Shown here one piece after another: positions 37,935 to 52,121 of a DNA stretch of 64,000 nt; the stretch's first letter is position 1; every line of letters begins with the position of its first letter. The DNA comes from Helicobacter typhlonius (GTDB lineage: Bacteria; Campylobacterota; Campylobacteria; Campylobacterales; Helicobacteraceae), in assembly GCF_001460635.1 (NCBI RefSeq), contig NZ_LN907858.1, positions 124,001 through 188,000 of the forward strand, written 5' to 3'. The notes below the pieces were generated by a model. The model did not search any database. It was not told the origin of the DNA and saw nothing but the letters and a program-made list of their open reading frames with translations. Both the position numbers and the translations under genes were made by a program.

Positions 37935-39265
37935 TGAAATATATTTATGCATTTTTGATGATTTTCACAATATGTATAGGAGGCTGTATGAGTAAGGAGA
38001 AAGAGGCGGATATACAAAAACAGGGGCAAAAAAGCAAGGTTTCTAGCGCGGTAGATTCTATTCATATTAATGGTGTGAAAGTGCCATTTATTTTTGAAGG
38101 AAGCGCAAATTTGCCGGTGGGGAGCTTGCAGCTTGTGTTTATGGGTGGGAGCGCGGATAGCGATATACCCGGACTTGCCTCTATGAGTGCTAAGATTCTA
38201 AACGAGGGGACAAAGGCATTAGGAAATGTGGGCTTTGCAAATGAGCTAGAGAGTAAAGCAATCGATTTATACGCAAGTGCTGGATTCCAAACTTTGAGCT
38301 TCAATATTTCTTATTTGAAGGAATTTGAGGACGAGAGCCTAAGGCTGTTTGCAATGCTTTTAAAAGACCCAAACCTTACGCAATCAAGCCTTAATAAACT
38401 CAAAGATTTGACTTTAAGCAAACTCGCGCGAGATGAAAGCGATTTTGATGAAGTGGCGAGTAAGAATCTTAATAAGATTCTATTCAAAGGCACACCTTTG
38501 GCTATCCCTGTGATTGGTGAGAGGGAGAGTATAGAATCTATGACATTAAAGGATATAGAAGCATTTTTGGCGCGCAATCTTGTTTTGAATCGTCTCATTA
38601 TTGTCGCTGGGGGCGATATGCAAGAAGCAGAGATTAAATCAAAGCTTGGCACACTTTTGGAATCCTTGCCAAAGGGCGAAGCAAAGCAGAGATTGCATTT
38701 TAAAGTGTCAAAAGAGATAGATTCTATAATTGAGAAAAAGCCAACAGAACAGGCTTTTATATATTTTGGCGCACCTTTTGATGTGGCGGATAAAGAAAAA
38801 AACTATATCGCTAAAGTGATGAGTTTTATACTCGGGGGGAGCGGTTTTGGTTCGCGTATAATGGAGGAAGTGCGTGTAAAAAGAGGACTTGCTTATTCCG
38901 CTTCTTTATCTATAAGCGTGGGTGGTATAGCAGATTATGCAAGCGGACATTTACAGACAAAGCTTGAAAACAAAGATGAAGCGATACAAGTTGTCAAAGA
39001 AGTGTTGAATGATTTTATCACAAATGGTGCGACACAAGAGGAGCTTGATGCGGCTAAGGCATTTTTGCAAGGCAGTGAGCCGCTACGTGAGGAGAGATTA
39101 TCCCAAAGACTAAATGTGGCATTTATGAACTATTTTAAAGGGCTACCTTTAGATTATCATAAACAAGAATTGCAACGCATTAATAATTTAAGTCTTGAAG
39201 AGCTAAATAGCTACATCAAATCACATAAAGAAATACTACAAATGAGTTTTAGCATAGTAGAGTAG
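37934..39265 (+). CDS. M16-family peptidase-like lipoprotein without the zinc motif
   Basis: 443 residues from the ATG at 37934, which overlaps the mqnC stop (TGATG). Lipobox I-G-G-C near residue 17. Both M16 halves are recognisable (GLASMSAKILNEGT in the first, FGSRIMEEVRVKRGLAYS in the second). However, the inverse zinc motif HxxEH is absent: the place is taken by S-A-K-I-L. The homologous H. pylori gene next to mqnC is also annotated as a protease-like protein. It probably acts as a structural or chaperone-like periplasmic protein rather than a protease. Confidence 0.85.
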   Translation: MKYIYAFLMIFTICIGGCMSKEKEADIQKQGQKSKVSSAVDSIHINGVKVPFIFEGSANLPVGSLQLVFMGGSADSDIPGLASMSAKILNEGTKALGNVGFANELESKAIDLYASAGFQTLSFNISYLKEFEDESLRLFAMLLKDPNLTQSSLNKLKDLTLSKLARDESDFDEVASKNLNKILFKGTPLAIPVIGERESIESMTLKDIEAFLARNLVLNRLIIVAGGDMQEAEIKSKLGTLLESLPKGEAKQRLHFKVSKEIDSIIEKKPTEQAFIYFGAPFDVADKEKNYIAKVMSFILGGSGFGSRIMEEVRVKRGLAYSASLSISVGGIADYASGHLQTKLENKDEAIQVVKEVLNDFITNGATQEELDAAKAFLQGSEPLREERLSQRLNVAFMNYFKGLPLDYHKQELQRINNLSLEELNSYIKSHKEILQMSFSIVE

Positions 39266-39373
39266 GTTTTAGAATCTAAGTTTGATGAGATTGTATATTT
39301 GCATAGAATCCAAAAAGTTGTATGCGTTGTGATTGTAAAGATTTGTGTAAATGGTGATTGAGATAAAGAGAGC

Positions 39374-40354
39374 TTAAGATTGTGATTCTTGAATTATCTC
39401 AATAGCTTTAATCACCCTTAGCACGTGGGCTTTGTCATTTTTAGATTCTGTATTTTTGTTAAGAATAAGCTTTGCAAAATGTGCTATGGAATTATCAAGG
39501 GGCATACTTTGTGGCAAAGTAGGGCTAAACTGCTCTCCTAGCTTGTATTCAATCATTTTTTTATAGAGACTATTTGTATCAAAGGTATCTTTTATCACCA
39601 CGCCTGTATCAAAAAGTGCGATTTTATCCCGCTTGGTTTCATCATAAATTGCACTTTTTTTGCTTCCGCCAATAATCATCTCACGCACTTTAACGGGGCT
39701 TAACCAAGAGAGATTGAGGGTAATAATAATGCCGGATTCTAGCCGTATATTGATATTGGCAAGAGCGTCATTGGGATAGTCAAGATATTTCGCGCTAAAT
39801 GTGGAAACCTCTTTAATATGAAGTCCAACAAGATAATCAATAATGCTTAAATCGTGGATTGCTAAATCCCAAATCACATCTACATTGCTTTGAAATAATC
39901 CCAAATTAATGCGCCTTGCGTTAATATAGACAATTTCACCAAAACTCTCTATATGTTCTTTGAGGTATTGCACTGCCGGGGAGTGCAAAAAAATATGGTC
40001 GCAGTAAAGTTTCACATTATGTGAATCTGCTAAATCATACAAGATTTTAGCTTGCGTGCTTTGTGTGGTAAGAGGCTTTTCTACAAAGGTATGTTTGCCT
40101 TGTTTTAAAGCAGATTCTGCTAGGGCAAAATGTGTGTGCGGTGGTGTGATGATGAATACTGCTTGAATATGAGAATCTGCTAAAATTAGCTCATAATTCG
40201 CATAAGGAGTAAAGGCGTAGCTTTGGAGAGCTTCATCTTGGGCTTGTTTATCATTATCAAAAATTGTTGTAAGATGAAAATGTGGGCTATCGTGTAGAGC
40301 CTTAGCGACATTGCGTCCCCAGTAGCCATAGCCGATAAGCGCACATTCTATCAC
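39374..40354 (-). CDS. Gfo/Idh/MocA-family oxidoreductase, sugar-nucleotide type
   Basis: 326 residues, GTG start after AAGGAT. NAD-binding ALIGYGYWGRNVA at the N-terminus, then the family signature THFALAESALKQGKHTFVEKPL with the conserved E-K-P. The catalytic-region IWDLAIHDLSI contains the essential His. Close to dehydrogenases acting on UDP-sugars (WlbA/WbpB type). It stands alone, flanked by 100-390 bp gaps. The substrate is not deducible. Confidence 0.85.
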   Translation of the reverse strand: MIECALIGYGYWGRNVAKALHDSPHFHLTTIFDNDKQAQDEALQSYAFTPYANYELILADSHIQAVFIITPPHTHFALAESALKQGKHTFVEKPLTTQSTQAKILYDLADSHNVKLYCDHIFLHSPAVQYLKEHIESFGEIVYINARRINLGLFQSNVDVIWDLAIHDLSIIDYLVGLHIKEVSTFSAKYLDYPNDALANINIRLESGIIITLNLSWLSPVKVREMIIGGSKKSAIYDETKRDKIALFDTGVVIKDTFDTNSLYKKMIEYKLGEQFSPTLPQSMPLDNSIAHFAKLILNKNTESKNDKAHVLRVIKAIEIIQESQS

Positions 40355-40743
40355 TCAAATCCTTTTTTAGCATTATTCATACTCTGCTTTTTCAATGCTT
40401 TTTGCGGGGCGATTTGCCTTTTATAACACAAACAAGCAGGATTTAGCACAGAGCTTAAAACCTTGCGTATGCTCTAGCACAAGTGTTTGTGTGATTATAA
40501 GTGATTATATTAAATGGGCTTTGTGGTGGCGCAGTGTTGTGTGCGGTGGTGTTGCGAAATGTCTTGTTTTACAAATCGCGCTTTATGTGGGAATAAAATC
40601 GTAATAATTTGTGTAGGTTTTGGATTAGGCTGGGTGATTTTTGCGTGAGTAGTGCCACAAAAGGTTTTAGCCAAGTAATAAATACCTAATCATAGGAGAA
40701 AATAAGGAAAATATTGTAATGAGATGTTTAAAAATGAGGAAAC
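40355..40743. other. Gene-free gap of ~390 bp
   Basis: Between the oxidoreductase start and the end of the zinc-ribbon gene no convincing gene, RNA or repeat is visible. The short open frames present lack ribosome binding sites and protein-like composition. Confidence 0.5.
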
Positions 40744-41121
40744 TTATTTGATTTGTGTTTTAAATTTTTTTGTTTTGAAGCTAATGAAGCCGCAATGTTT
40801 GCAGATAAAATAATCTCTTTCCTCTCCAATTTGAAAAACTTTTGTATGCACACGGCTATTAGAATCTTTTTTTTGCAAAGAGATAGTGTATGCAGAGCGA
40901 GTATCTGTATCTACAAATTTTAATCCAAAGCTTTTACCACAATTTTGACACAGAGTTTTTTGTTTGGTATAAAGATACATTATTAGTGCTATTATGAAAG
41001 GCACAGGAGCAAGAATATAAATAACAGAATCATTTTGCATACAAATGCCAACAAATCCCATTACGCAAATAAGAATCACAGCTAATGACAATAAGATTCG
41101 CTCTTTTGCTTCCTTATGCAT
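40744..41121 (-). CDS. Small membrane protein with zinc-ribbon motifs
   Basis: 125 residues from the ATG at 41121, preceded by TTGGAGAA. Two membrane helices (~8-26 and 30-50) are followed by a cytoplasmic part with two Cys pairs: CQNCGKSFGL near residue 58 and CKHCGFISF near residue 107. Together these would bind one zinc ion. No named family. The promoter region contains a G12 tract, so its transcription is likely phase-variable. Confidence 0.7.
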   Translation of the reverse strand: MHKEAKERILLSLAVILICVMGFVGICMQNDSVIYILAPVPFIIALIMYLYTKQKTLCQNCGKSFGLKFVDTDTRSAYTISLQKKDSNSRVHTKVFQIGEERDYFICKHCGFISFKTKKFKTQIK

Positions 41122-41189
41122 AGAATTCTCCAAAAGTTAATTTATCTTTTACTTTTTTATCCAAAAAAACCAAAATATTTTTATAATAT

Positions 41190-41201
41190 CCCCCCCCCCC
41201 C
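41190..41201. repeat. Poly-C/G tract (12) in the promoter of the zinc-ribbon gene
   Basis: Twelve consecutive C (G12 on the coding strand of the minus-strand gene) ~69 bp upstream of its ATG. Directly downstream of the tract on that strand is an ATATTATAAAAAT block that can serve as -10. The tract would therefore lie in the -35/-10 spacer, where changes in length switch promoter strength. It also lies ~100 bp before the small plus-strand gene at 41305. Confidence 0.85.
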
Positions 41202-41304
41202 ATTAAAATCTACTTAAAAAGATTCTTGGTGTGTTATAATGAAGCAAAAATTTGGCTAAAAATACAAAATTTTGCAAACACCATTAAGATTTAGGATAAG
41301 ATAA

Positions 41305-41484
41305 ATGAAAATATTTTTTACTTTTCTTTGCACTCTTTCATTATGCTTTTGTGATAGCCCACAACAAGCCTTTGAGCTTTTGTTATTTGCATTTTTTCTT
41401 GTTGCACTTTTTGAAAAAAATAAAAGGGATATAGAATCTGTATATCGCACTCCAAAAATTATGAATATTTTGGCAAGATTTTAA
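41305..41484 (+). CDS. Short hydrophobic protein (59 aa)
   Basis: ATG start with TTAGGAT upstream. The protein begins M-K-I-F-F-T-F-L-C-T-L and has a second hydrophobic stretch F-E-L-L-L-F-A-F-F-L-V-A-L-F, then a basic tail ending N-I-L-A-R-F. It ends 16-19 bp before the TrpC-like gene, so the two may be co-expressed. No family known. Real-gene evidence is composition and ribosome binding site only. An antisense frame here is less plausible. Confidence 0.45.
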   Translation: MKIFFTFLCTLSLCFCDSPQQAFELLLFAFFLVALFEKNKRDIESVYRTPKIMNILARF

Positions 41485-41503
41485 AAAATGACAAAGGTGA
41501 ATG

Positions 41504-42211
41504 ATGAAACAAAATGCAGCGCAATCACACATCACAAAGGAGCAGATTCAAAACGCAAAGGTAATGATACACGCTCGTAAAAGTGTGATTGATTTTGACA
41601 CGCTCGGGCGCACACTTGCTTATAGTCCTTATTTGTCGCGCTTTGAGGTGGAGGCATTTACCCGCAAGGGAGATGATAAGCCAAAAATCGCTAAAAGATT
41701 CTCTATACAAGCCCATTTTGATGAAGTCTTGTTTCTACAGGAGGCGAGTGATTATGCGCAGAGCAAAGATAATGATGCGTTTTTGCTTGATTTGAGGGCG
41801 CAATATGAGAAGATTCAATCAAGTGAGAATGGGCTAGATACAGCTTTAGAATCTATCTCGCTTTTGCGCCGCCATAGCACTTTGCCAATCATTCACGCAG
41901 ATATATTCCTAGAGCCATATCAAATTTTAGAATCTGCGCTTTTTGGTGCGGATAATGTGCTTATTCCTTGCGCGATACACTCTAAAGATTCTTTAAGCGA
42001 TTTGTTGCATTTTGCGAGGAAGCTGGGATTTGAGCCTTGTATTGAGGTGAGTGATAAAGCCGAGCTAAAAAAGGCAATTTTTAGTGGCGCGAGTATGCTT
42101 TATATCCCACAAAATGCGCTTGATGAGCTTTTGAGCCTCGTGCCAAATACGCAGATGATTATGAGTGATCATTCTAGTGATTATGGTGTTGATATAGTGA
42201 TTATTAATTAA
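41504..42211 (+). CDS. TrpC-like (indole-glycerol-phosphate-synthase fold) protein, catalytic residues replaced
   Basis: About 235 residues. The TIM-barrel pattern of IGPS is clear: HADIFLEPYQILESALFGADNVLI corresponds to the family's LxKDFxxDPYQIxEARxxGADAxLL, followed by LGFEPCIEVSDKAELKKAIFSGA. But the catalytic Lys of the K-D-F motif is not there (H-A-D-I-F), and the I-N-N-R-D-L motif near the C-terminus is I-P-Q-N-A-L-D. It is thus likely a pseudoenzyme or has another function. It sits upstream of ferredoxin and ppx/gppA. Confidence 0.7.
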   Translation: MKQNAAQSHITKEQIQNAKVMIHARKSVIDFDTLGRTLAYSPYLSRFEVEAFTRKGDDKPKIAKRFSIQAHFDEVLFLQEASDYAQSKDNDAFLLDLRAQYEKIQSSENGLDTALESISLLRRHSTLPIIHADIFLEPYQILESALFGADNVLIPCAIHSKDSLSDLLHFARKLGFEPCIEVSDKAELKKAIFSGASMLYIPQNALDELLSLVPNTQMIMSDHSSDYGVDIVIIN

Positions 42212-42249
42212 AATTAGGCTAAATTAAGTTAGCTTTAAAGTGAATTTAG

Positions 42250-42543
<294 letters not shown>

Positions 42544-42548
42544 CACAT

Positions 42549-44021
42549 ATGGCAAAAATTACTTCTGTTATTGATATTGGCTCAAACTCTGCGCGTATGG
42601 CGATATACCGCCGCACTTCGCGCTTTGCTTTTCATTTGATTTATGAGACTAAGAGCAAGGTGCGCATTTCGGAGGGTTGCTATGAATCCGGCGGTGTTTT
42701 GGGTAAAGTGCCAATGGAGCGTGCCATTAGTGCGTTAAAAGAGTTTGTTCAAATCGCAAAAGCGCATAAAAGTCGCAAGATTTTTTGCGTGGCGACTTCT
42801 GCCCTGCGCGATGCGCCAAATGCGGGTGTGTTTATAGATAGGGCTAGACGAGAATGCGCCCTCTCAATCAAGGTGATTGATGGGAAAAAGGAGGCTCTTT
42901 ATGGGGGCATAGCTTGTGCTAATCTCTCTCATTATAAAGATGGAATCACAATAGATATAGGGGGAGGAAGCACGGAGTGCGCACTTATAAAAGATGGCAA
43001 GATTACGGATTTGATTTCGCTTGATATAGGGACAATTCGCCTTAAAGAGCTTTTTTTTGATAAAAAGGAAAACATAAAAGGTGCGATTGAGTTCATACAA
43101 AAACAGCTAAAAGACATACCCGAGCATTTTAGGCACGAGCGTGTCTTTGGTGTTGGTGGCACGATACGCGCCTTAGCAAAAATCATTATGAAAAATAAAA
43201 AATATGCCATTGAAGAGGTGCACGGCTATGAGATTGATGCGATACAGAATCTCAAGTTTTTTGAGAAAATTTCGCACACACCCTTGGATAAACTAGCAGA
43301 CCTTGGTGTGCCACCGGATAGAATCGACAATATCCGCAGTGGTGCGCTTATTTTGCACCTCTTCCTTATGCGTTTTCAAACTAAGCAAGTTGTGGCAAGT
43401 GGTGTGGGTGTGCGCGAGGGCGTGTATTTGAGCGATTTATTACGTGGGCATAAAAATGCCTTTCCAAAGGGAATTAATCCCTCTATTGGCGCGATAGAGG
43501 ATAGATTTATGCTCGATAAAAAATATGCGGAGATGACACGTAAAGAATCTTTAAAGATTTTTGACGCGCTTTTTCCCTTGCATAAACTTGATGAGCAGTG
43601 CAAGAAACTTCTTCATATCGCCTCATATCTTTCAAGCGTTGGGCGGATTCTAAATTTTTATAATGCTGGACATCACGGCTCATATTTTTTGCTTAACGCC
43701 CTAGAATATGGTTTTTCGCATAGCGAGAGAATGAGTGTGTGCTTACTTGTGGAGTATAGTGGCAAAAAGATTCCTCAAGATGAAAATATTAGACATATAA
43801 GCGATATGATGCCCAAACTCCTTAGCCTGCAATGGCTTAGCTTTATGCTTGCTCTTGCAGAGACAATTTGTAGGAGTGAGGGAAATATGCAGATTAGCTA
43901 TGAGTATGTGAAGCCTAAGATTTTAAAGATTCATACTTCGGCAGATTTGTATCTCGCAAAGGAGAATATTAACAATCTCCACCAACCAGAGCCTTTGTGT
44001 ATTGAGTTTGTGAAATCTTAG
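42549..44021 (+). CDS. Exopolyphosphatase / ppGpp phosphohydrolase (Ppx/GppA family)
   Basis: 490 residues. Actin-like ATPase-fold motifs IDIGSNSARM at the N-terminus and TIDIGGGSTECA with VFGVGGTIRALA further on, then an HD-like helical C-terminal domain (AGHHGSYFLL). The family degrades polyphosphate and/or pppGpp. The H. pylori counterpart lies in the same ferredoxin-ppx-waaC-htrB cluster. Confidence 0.93.
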   Translation: MAKITSVIDIGSNSARMAIYRRTSRFAFHLIYETKSKVRISEGCYESGGVLGKVPMERAISALKEFVQIAKAHKSRKIFCVATSALRDAPNAGVFIDRARRECALSIKVIDGKKEALYGGIACANLSHYKDGITIDIGGGSTECALIKDGKITDLISLDIGTIRLKELFFDKKENIKGAIEFIQKQLKDIPEHFRHERVFGVGGTIRALAKIIMKNKKYAIEEVHGYEIDAIQNLKFFEKISHTPLDKLADLGVPPDRIDNIRSGALILHLFLMRFQTKQVVASGVGVREGVYLSDLLRGHKNAFPKGINPSIGAIEDRFMLDKKYAEMTRKESLKIFDALFPLHKLDEQCKKLLHIASYLSSVGRILNFYNAGHHGSYFLLNALEYGFSHSERMSVCLLVEYSGKKIPQDENIRHISDMMPKLLSLQWLSFMLALAETICRSEGNMQISYEYVKPKILKIHTSADLYLAKENINNLHQPEPLCIEFVKS

Positions 44022-44030
44022 GGGAAATGA

Positions 44031-45128
44031 GTGAAAGCACAAAATGCGTCTATAAACATCGCGATTTTACGACTTTCTAGCCTCGGCGATGTGATAGTTG
44101 GTGCGTGTGTATTGCCCTTTGTGAGGGCGCATTTGAGTGAGAAATATCCACAAGGTGTGCGTTTGCATTGGATTGTTGATAGCACTTTTGGTGCAGTTTT
44201 GGAGGATAGCCCTTGTATTGATAATTTGATTAGCATACCTCTTAAAAATGGCGGTATAAAGGCGATTCCACACATTATGGCGCAATTACAGAATCTAGAA
44301 CCTTTTGATATACTCATTGATATGCAGGGTTTAATCAAATCTGCACTTTGTGGAATGATGAGTAAAAAAAGCGCGTTTTGGGGTTTTGCGTGGGATTCTA
44401 TAAAAGAGCCTTTGGCAAGTCTATGTTACACGCACAAGGTGCATATCTCTTATAGTGAGCATATTTTAAAACGTAATCTCACGCTTGTAAATGCCGCGCT
44501 TGAAATAAAAGAGGAAAGTAAGGATATATTTTATGCTAATCGTGCTCAAGCTTTTGGTGTGAGTAAGCAAGCACGGGAGCAGGTGGAGAGTATTTTGGCA
44601 GAAGCTAGTGTGCAAAATGGCGTAAATGGTGCGAATAAAGGGGATTGTATAAATATCCTACTCGTGCTTGAGGCGAGTTTAGAATCTAAAAGTTACCCGG
44701 TGGATTTATTTATAGAGGTGATACGAGAGTTTTTAGAATCTCACCCACTCGCGCGTATCTTGCTTATTCAGCACGGCACGGACAAGGCACAGCGTATAAA
44801 GGAGCATTTCAAGGCGGACAATCAAGTAGTGCTGTTGCCACCCATTAGTATGGGGGCTTTAAAGGCACTTATGCAAGAGGTGAATTTGGTCATTGGCGGG
44901 GATACGGGTGTTACGCATTTGGCATGGGCGATGCAGAGGGCTTCACTTACGCTTTATGGCAATACCCCACCGCAGAGATTCGCGCTCAATAGCCCCATCA
45001 ATCGCTTTTTGTGCGGTAGTGAGAATCCAAATTATAAAAAAGATGATTTTTCCATTGCACGCATAGCCCCGCATACGATTTGTGCGTGTGCTAGGGAGAT
45101 ACTAGACACAGCTAGGATAACAAAATGA
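44031..45128 (+). CDS. waaC: LPS heptosyltransferase I
   Basis: 365 residues, GTG start. GT9-family features: ILRLSSLGDVIVGA at the N-terminus, DIQGLIKSAL-like (IDMQGLIKSAL), the GSSWESK-like sugar site read here as ASLESKSYP, and VIGGDTGVTHLAWAM. It adds the first heptose to Kdo of the lipooligosaccharide core. It overlaps htrB by 4 bp. Confidence 0.92.
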   Translation: MKAQNASINIAILRLSSLGDVIVGACVLPFVRAHLSEKYPQGVRLHWIVDSTFGAVLEDSPCIDNLISIPLKNGGIKAIPHIMAQLQNLEPFDILIDMQGLIKSALCGMMSKKSAFWGFAWDSIKEPLASLCYTHKVHISYSEHILKRNLTLVNAALEIKEESKDIFYANRAQAFGVSKQAREQVESILAEASVQNGVNGANKGDCINILLVLEASLESKSYPVDLFIEVIREFLESHPLARILLIQHGTDKAQRIKEHFKADNQVVLLPPISMGALKALMQEVNLVIGGDTGVTHLAWAMQRASLTLYGNTPPQRFALNSPINRFLCGSENPNYKKDDFSIARIAPHTICACAREILDTARITK

Positions 45129-46039
45129 ATGTGTTGGCAAAGATCTTAAGATATGTAGCCGATGGGCTTGGTTTTTTTCTAGCGCATATCCCACATAGGC
45201 TTTTTGTGTGGCACATCAAGTCTTTGGCTTTTATGATGAGAATCTTCGATAGGCGGAGATTCAAAGATGCTAAGGCGAATTTGGATTTTGTCTATGGGGA
45301 GGAGATGAGTGAGGAACAAAAGCGTGCGCTCATCAAAAAATGTTACGAAAATTTTGCTTTTGTGCTATTAGAGACCATACGCGTGCCATTTATCTCCACA
45401 GAAGCTTATGCGCGGTATTTTACATTTATCGATGAACATTATATTTTAGAATCCCTACAGAAAGACAAGGGTGCGGTGCTTGTGTCTGCTCACTATGGGT
45501 ATTGGGAGGCAATGGCGAGCGTGCTGCCACCTCGCTATGCTTGGTGCAATATGGCTTCTTTGGGGCGTTTGACGCCATTTGATGCGATTAATCAAATGAT
45601 TATCTCAAGGCGAGAGTTACAGAAGGTAAAATTTATTGATAAAAAGGGTGCGTTTAAGCATTTGCTGAAGCTTTATGGCGGTGGTAATGCTCTCGTTGGT
45701 ATTCTCATCGACCAAAATATTTCTGAAAGCGAGGGCGTGTGGATTGAGTTTTTTGGCAAGAGGGCTACACACACGACTATCGCCTCTGTACTTTCTCGCC
45801 GCTTTAATGTGGGAATTGTGCCTGTGATGATTAGTATTAACGAGGATTATAGGAGATTTGAGGTGCGATTCTACCCGCCCATTTACTGCAAGAAAAGCGA
45901 GGATAGCAATGCGGATATTTTAGAAGCTACACAATCTCAAGCAGATACGATTGAAGGGGCGATTAGGGCAAAACCTCAAGATTGGTTTTGGTTTCATAAG
46001 CGCTGGAAATCGGCTTATAGGGAGATTTACAATTCTTAA
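45125..46039 (+). CDS. htrB: Lipid A biosynthesis acyltransferase (HtrB/LpxL family)
   Basis: 304 residues with an N-terminal membrane segment, the H-x4-E/D type catalytic motif in SAHYGYWEAMA (His-Tyr-Gly-Tyr-Trp-Glu), and DQNISESEGVWIEFFGKRA. The end WFWFHKRWKSAY is the family's hallmark. It adds a secondary acyl chain to lipid A. Last gene before the rRNA operon. Confidence 0.92.
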   Translation: MNVLAKILRYVADGLGFFLAHIPHRLFVWHIKSLAFMMRIFDRRRFKDAKANLDFVYGEEMSEEQKRALIKKCYENFAFVLLETIRVPFISTEAYARYFTFIDEHYILESLQKDKGAVLVSAHYGYWEAMASVLPPRYAWCNMASLGRLTPFDAINQMIISRRELQKVKFIDKKGAFKHLLKLYGGGNALVGILIDQNISESEGVWIEFFGKRATHTTIASVLSRRFNVGIVPVMISINEDYRRFEVRFYPPIYCKKSEDSNADILEATQSQADTIEGAIRAKPQDWFWFHKRWKSAYREIYNS

Positions 46040-46781
46040 GGTGTTAGGATTTTGGAATCTATTGCGGAGCTGTCTCTTTCTCTGTCATTTTTTAACAAAA
46101 TAGAGAAGATAAAGATTTTATAATTTACCAAAACAAAGTATAAAACCCTATACATGATGAAGATTCTAAAACCTAAAAGAATCGGTATAGAATAGTCTGC
46201 GTAGCGTAAGCAGTGGGGTTGGTTAATTTTTTATAAAAACTGCTATTTTTAGCATTTCTATTAAGCCCACTTTAAGCCTCGCTTTTGTAATATTTCACTC
46301 CCATTTGATTGAGCTTCTGTCTCTTCTTGTAGGTTTAGCAAATGTATGAGCTTTTTTGTTTATCATAAACATTGAGAGCATAGACTTATGTTTAAAAACT
46401 GCATCAAAGATACTAAGGGTTATTTCTTATGGTTGTTCTTTATCAATATAATCAATGTTTGCATTAGCTTTTAAGATGAGCTTAAAGCTGTTTTTGCTGG
46501 TTATATTTGGTATGATCTTTGACATCTAAGCAAGAAAATGAAGTATTTTATTTCTTAATCTTTTAATAAGAGTAAAGACAATAAAAACTTGTATTTCTTA
46601 GTTCAATTCTTAATAACTCAAATATGACTTTGAGAGATTTTAGAATCTATTTTTACTTTAATAAAGCAAAAATAGCATAATAGAATCTATAAACTCTAGT
46701 CTTTGTGATAAAGAAACACTAAGAGATGAAGGACAAACTTATCAAAGCAATCACATTTATTTAGTGATTAATGTGAAGCAT
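46040..46781. other. Leader region of the rRNA operon
   Basis: About 740 bp of AT-rich DNA without an intact gene. The upper part (~46350-46530, minus strand) contains fragments readable as a decayed ankyrin repeat (see findings). The lower part must hold the rRNA promoters. TTGACA at 46519-46524 is a candidate -35, but the matching -10 (TATTTT at 46544) is spaced 19 bp and weak. A hairpin AATCAC/GTGATT precedes the 16S start. Confidence 0.5.
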
Positions 46782-48437
<1,656 letters not shown>

Positions 48438-48562
48438 TAGAGATATGTTAAAACATTCGCTTGTTTTAACCAACTCTGTATTTGAAGAGAGAATAAAATA
48501 CTCAATGGACTTGCTTAGTTTTCAGGGATCTCCAAAATAGCAGTTTAAATAGTAAGCTTAAG

Positions 48563-48639
<77 letters not shown>

Positions 48640-48808
48640 AAATTGTTCTTTTTGCGATAAAGCACTGATTCCTCATTGTTTTTTTAGTCATTACTTACTT
48701 GGTAATCCCTTTCAAAGACAATAAAATCAGCACTTTTTCATCAAAGATAACTAATTTTAAAATTATCAAACTATTAGAGAGATTAGATTCTAATTTAATA
48801 GTTCTCTT

Positions 48809-48884
48809 GGGGAATTAGCTCAGCTGGGAGAGCGCCTGCTTTGCACGCAGGAGGTCAGCGGTTCGATCCCGCTATTCTCCACCA
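48809..48884 (+). tRNA. tRNA-Ala (TGC)
   Basis: 76 nt including encoded CCA. Acceptor GGGGAAT/ATTCTCC (one G-T pair), anticodon loop TTTGCAC with anticodon TGC, T-loop GGTTCGATCCC. Second spacer tRNA of the operon. Confidence 0.97.
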
Positions 48885-49242
48885 CTTGTAGAATCTTAAG
48901 TTGCAATGTGAGAGATTGATATAAATCCATAAAGTCTTATACAGAGATTGCATAAGTTTTTTATGAAGTTATAGAATCTAAGGATTTATCTTTCATATTT
49001 AGCTTTATGTATGCGATTGTGTGATGATGAGAGACAAAAAAGTTTAATGCAAGGCTTAAAGCTTGTAAGCTTAGAAACAAGGAATTAAGCAGAAGCAAAA
49101 AGGTTCTTAAACTTTGCATTAGACTTTAGTCTAAGTGTTATTTGAAAACTTATTGTTAAAGCCTAAAATAGTAATTAACTACAATTACGCGATATATTGT
49201 TTTATTGTTTGTCATACATTCAATAAGGCAGTATCCTTAGAA
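48885..49242 (+). other. tRNA-Ala to 23S spacer with 23S processing stem, left arm
   Basis: AT-rich spacer without genes. Its last ~30 nt (CAATAAGGCAGTAT and flanks, ending at 49242) are complementary to the sequence immediately after the 23S gene (52122-52151). They form the RNase III processing stem that brackets 23S rRNA. Confidence 0.75.

Positions 49243-52121
<2,879 letters not shown>

Noticed and set aside
39374-40354. Membership of the oxidoreductase in the glycan locus at 52943
   Set aside because: It lies 12 kb away across the rRNA operon; functional connection is possible but not shown by position.
40395-40604. 69-codon plus-strand frame between the oxidoreductase and zinc-ribbon genes
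   Set aside because: No ribosome binding site, unusual composition with runs of Trp/Cys/Val, no recognised family.
41256-41450. Minus-strand frame of 64 codons
   Set aside because: It overlaps the better-supported plus-strand small gene at 41305 and has low-complexity basic composition.
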